Source: Nocardia sp. NRRL S-836 (GTDB lineage: Bacteria; Actinomycetota; Actinomycetes; Mycobacteriales; Pseudonocardiaceae). From it: a stretch of DNA of 64,000 bases. Location: assembly GCF_001279525.1 (NCBI RefSeq), contig NZ_LGDY01000002.1:18084-82083 (forward strand). The letters run 5' to 3'. The notes beneath the pieces are model-generated. The model searched no databases, was not told the DNA's origin, and worked only from the letters and a program-made list of their open reading frames with translations. The translations under genes were made by a program, and so were the position numbers. Shown one piece after another: positions 62,783 to 64,000 of the stretch (position 1 is the stretch's first letter; the number at the start of each line of letters is the position of its first letter).

Positions 62783-63231
62783 TGCTGAAGGGTTTCAAGG
62801 ACTTCCTGATGCGCGGCAACGTCGTGGACCTGGCCGTGGCCGTGGTCATCGGCACGGCGTTCACCGCGATCGTCACCGCGTTCACCACGAGCATCATCAA
62901 GCCGCTGATCAACGTCTTCGGCGGCACGGAGACCAAGGGCCTCGGCTTCTCACTGCGCACCGACACCCAGGCGCTGAGGGACTCGACCTTCATCGACCTG
63001 AGCACGCTCATCAACGCCATCATCAACTTCCTGATCGTGGCGGCAGTCGTCTACTTCGTGCTCGTCCTGCCGATCAAGAAGATCCAGGAACGCCGCAAGA
63101 AGGGCGAAGAGCCGGGCCCGGCCGAACCCACCGACGTCGAACTGCTGAAGGAGATCCGCGACCTCCTGGCCGCCCAAGCCAACCAGCCCACCCCCACCCC
63201 GGTCCGCGACCGCCGCGACCCGGCCATCTAG
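62782..63231 (+). CDS. mscL: Large-conductance mechanosensitive channel MscL
   Basis: 149 aa. Amphipathic N-terminus and TM1 '[31 protein letters not shown]', then a periplasmic loop, TM2 '[27 protein letters not shown]', and the cytoplasmic helix with basic cluster 'QERRKKGEE'. It opens under membrane tension to release solutes on osmotic downshift. The start overlaps the SAF gene stop (TGATG). Confidence 0.97.
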   Translation: MLKGFKDFLMRGNVVDLAVAVVIGTAFTAIVTAFTTSIIKPLINVFGGTETKGLGFSLRTDTQALRDSTFIDLSTLINAIINFLIVAAVVYFVLVLPIKKIQERRKKGEEPGPAEPTDVELLKEIRDLLAAQANQPTPTPVRDRRDPAI

Positions 63232-63377
63232 GTCCCCACCGGCCGCCGTCCCGTCGGCGGCCGGTCACCCCTCCCACCTCCACTCGGCGGCGTCCGGCGC
63301 AGGTGTTCGCGGGTGTCGGCGGACCCTTCGCGCCTTGGCCGCGCACGGCGGCTCGTTGATGGCGCGCTGGCCTGCGT

Positions 63378-63561
63378 CCTCGCGGGTGGGCCGACGCAGA
63401 GGCGCTCGTCGGGCGTGGGCCTCGGGCCTCGCAGGTGAGCCGCGGAGGCGCTCGTCAGGCGTGGCGCTGGTCCTCGCAGGCGAGCCGCAGAGCGCTCGTC
63501 GAACGTGGGCCCCGCTGCTCGCCGGTGAGCCGCACATCGCGGTCGCGCTTGCCGCGCCGGT
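63378..63561. repeat. Degenerate tandem repeat, four units of 45-49 bp
   Basis: Units begin CCTCGCGGGTG (63378), CCTCGCAGGTG (63427), CCTCGCAGGCG (63472) and GCTCGCCGGTG (63517). Each contains GAGCCGC or a variant and most contain GCGCTCGTC. Spacings are 49, 45 and 45 bp. Read on the plus strand, the last three units repeat 'LAGEP' every 15 codons, but the first unit breaks that frame. Confidence 0.75.
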
Positions 63562-63860
63562 TTCGCTCGCGGCACGCGGGCCGCGCAACAGTCGCACTCG
63601 TCGCACTCGTCGCACGTGGGCCTTACAGGGCGCCGCGCTCTCCGCAGGCGGGCCCGCACAAGTCAACCGCACATCTCGCGGATGGGTCACGCAGCCAGCC
63701 GCACTCGTTGGCGTGCGCTTATTCTTCGGACCGGTGCACCCGCCAGGGGAACTTCGGCAGGCTCGCGCAGGGGTCCCCCGCGCATTTGGTTCCCCCGCGA
63801 CCCAACTTACTCACGAGGTCTGACAGCGAACCGGCTCAATGCCAGGCACGACGAGCCCTA

Positions 63861-64000
63861 TCGAGCGAAGCGAGACGTATCTCCCCGACCTCAGGCTTTC
63901 CGCACCCGTCGAGCGAAGCGAGGCGTGTCTACCTTCCCTTGACGGGTAGCGGTATCAAGGCCCTCGACCTGCGATTGGGGCTTGACTTTGAGGGCGGGGC
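63861..64000. repeat. Dispersed intergenic repeat element, copy B (cut by window end)
   Basis: TCGAGCGAAGCGAGA-type units at 63861 and 63909 (48 bp apart, as in copy A), then TCTACCTTCCC...GGGTAGCGG, then the 30 bases 63971-64000, identical to 18268-18297 of copy A. The inverted partner arm and inner hairpin would lie beyond the window. Confidence 0.85.

Larger units (their letters stand above)
63232..64000. other. Gene-free stretch after mscL
   Basis: Open frames on both strands here are low-complexity (Arg/Ala/Gly-rich) and follow the tandem repeat, so none is called. Contents: four degenerate ~45-bp tandem repeats (63378-63561) and the second copy of the dispersed intergenic element (63861 to the window end). 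Between them, 63562-63860, nothing is recognised except triplicated CGTCGCACT-like text at 63588-63617. Confidence 0.65.

Noticed and set aside
63335..63823. 162-codon frame with LAGEP repeats after mscL
   Set aside because: No ribosome-binding site, low-complexity composition, and the first repeat unit shifts frame. Treated as repeat DNA.
63232..64000. CRISPR array suspected from repeated units
   Set aside because: Repeats are degenerate, directly adjacent and lack unique spacers; no cas genes are in the window.

Overview
The window is a high-GC actinobacterial chromosome segment, most likely from the Pseudonocardiales (a Lentzea/Saccharothrix/Actinosynnema-type organism). The genus is inferred from gene content and gene style, not proven. 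Supporting signs are pervasive G/C third codon positions, GTG/TTG starts, the actinobacterial housekeeping orders mfd-lipoprotein-mazG, glmU-prs-rplY-pth and metG-tatD-rpfB-ksgA, the galU-glp-GNAT-glpR-tRNA-Ala block, type VII secretion (T7SS) style small proteins, and a protein O-mannosyltransferase divergent from rsmI.

Region by region. 1-7.2 kb is a leftward group: mfd, a SurA-like lipoprotein, mazG and the N-terminal part of a tricorn-type protease cut by the window edge. 7.3-9.6 kb is a tight five-gene cassette (YbaB-like, EspC-like, WXG100-like, putative toxin, putative immunity protein). 9.7-13.5 kb holds a lipoprotein sugar dehydrogenase, MarR/SRPBCC and TetR/hydrolase pairs. 13.6-20.5 kb carries tRNA-Gln, a GGDEF protein, glmU, prs, an 870-bp repeat-bearing gap, rplY, a DivIVA-repeat protein and pth. 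20.6-24.5 kb has an acyl-AMP ligase divergent from a second, eight-repeat DivIVA-type protein. 24.6-37.9 kb is mostly leftward: ABC-F, ispE, metQIN behind a SAM-riboswitch-like leader with a short leader peptide, ksgA, rpfB, tatD and metG, interrupted by a membrane protein with a TIR-like segment. 38-44.9 kb has a PadR-controlled drug-efflux ABC pair with two palindromic operators, rsmI/pmt and a large acyltransferase.

45-54.5 kb is the accessory-looking part. It contains a PD-(D/E)XK nuclease-like gene bracketed by 43-bp direct repeats, a membrane Ser/Thr kinase, two WXG-type proteins, a SEFIR-SseB fusion, a Crp/Fnr regulator, a class III cyclase-like protein and a P-loop protein. The last two overlap by 4 bp and share a short NTVHG...GG motif (C-terminal in one, N-terminal in the other) that resembles prokaryotic amyloid-signalling motifs. 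Together they look like a conflict or signalling island and are the best candidate here for an undescribed system.

55-57.4 kb is a graveyard of integrated elements beside tRNA-Ala: two decayed tyrosine-recombinase ends with duplicated terminators, a truncated nuclease/excalibur gene and a serine-recombinase fragment. 57.4-63.2 kb returns to core genes: the glpR/sepX and glp division pair, a GNAT acetyltransferase, galU, 5-formyl-THF cyclo-ligase, an FmdB-like zinc ribbon, a SAF-domain protein and mscL. The final 770 bp hold tandem repeats and a second copy of the dispersed intergenic element seen at 18.2 kb.
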